Source: an uncultured Collinsella sp.
Lineage (GTDB): Bacteria; Actinomycetota; Coriobacteriia; Coriobacteriales; Coriobacteriaceae
DNA length: 64,000 nt
Direction of reading: 5' to 3'
Assembly: GCA_900555555.1 (NCBI GenBank)
Contig: USLK01000005.1
Coordinates: forward strand, 9,926 to 73,925
The translations under genes were made by a program, and so were the position numbers. Position 1 is the first letter of the stretch, and every line of letters starts with the position of its first letter. Below are positions 63,897 through 64,000 of the stretch, piece after piece. Under the pieces are notes generated by a model. That model saw only the letters and a program-made list of their open reading frames with translations. It ran no database searches and was not told where the DNA came from.

Positions 63897-64000
63897 ATTG
63901 ATGAGATACGAAACGCCGAAATACCGTACGACCCGTCTTGACCCAGGTAACGTACAATATTTTGCGCACTTTGACAGCGGAATAGCGTCCAGATAGAAGG
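63895..64000 (-). CDS. C-terminal end of a minus-strand gene, cut by window edge
   Basis: One minus frame is open from the right edge to a TAA at 63895-63897, giving 34 residues that end basic and aromatic (KILYVTWVKTGRTVFRRF). The convergent terminator next to it supports a real gene end. The basic tail resembles those of membrane-associated glycosyltransferases, but this is too short for assignment. Confidence 0.45.
   Translation of the reverse strand, partial: LLSGRYSAVKVRKILYVTWVKTGRTVFRRFVSHQ

Overview
The window is a chromosomal segment of a high-GC Gram-positive bacterium, most likely a Coriobacteriia actinobacterium close to Collinsella. The pointers are wall-anchored proteins with triple cell-wall-binding type 2 repeats, secreted YY..NPD-type repeats, a fused rmlC-rmlD gene, HPr/EI sugar transport genes and an LTA-synthase-like enzyme with no outer-membrane genes. 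The assignment is inference from gene content; no 16S gene is present. No rRNA, CRISPR array, integrase or transposase was seen.

Left part (1-9 kb): priA (cut by the left edge) and metK on the minus strand, then gltX, a fused L-serine dehydratase and a membrane-anchored L,D-transpeptidase on the plus strand. From 8.8 to 17.7 kb a plus-strand cluster holds an OmpR-type response regulator, its histidine kinase, an ABC ATPase with a very large duplicated FtsX permease, and a MacA/MacB-like adaptor, ATPase and permease. This reads as an envelope-stress or peptide-efflux module. A flippase-like membrane protein and three tRNA genes (Gln, Glu, Glu) follow.

Middle part (19.7-31.7 kb, minus strand): a five-gene peptide/nickel-type ABC importer whose ATPase has a His-rich N-terminus; the CCA-adding enzyme overlapping a PepC/bleomycin-hydrolase peptidase; and a sugar phosphotransferase set (IIA-like protein, HPr, EI, a PfkB sugar-phosphate kinase) in which terminator-like hairpins sit between successive genes. 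A tRNA-Arg lies at 31.6 kb.

Right part (31.7-64 kb): a large cell-surface glycopolymer region. The minus-strand block contains an LTA-synthase-like phosphotransferase, three GT2 glycosyltransferases, dTDP-rhamnose synthesis (rmlA, rmlB, rmlCD), an anchored protein of unknown function, and two secreted CWB2 proteins (one with a C39-like peptidase domain, one with a GH25 lysozyme domain). From 47.6 kb base composition becomes visibly AT-richer. That part holds more glycosyltransferases, a DUF2142 membrane protein, a polyprenyl-phosphate-glycosyltransferase-like GT2 with a DUF2304 partner, a Wzx-like flippase, and a phosphocholine set: LicD, a wHTH-LicC-LicA fusion and LicB. A Wzm/Wzt-like polysaccharide ABC exporter closes the window. 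Read together, the region likely makes a rhamnose-containing wall glycopolymer, exports it, decorates it with phosphocholine or a similar amino-alcohol phosphate, and supplies wall hydrolases that bind the envelope.
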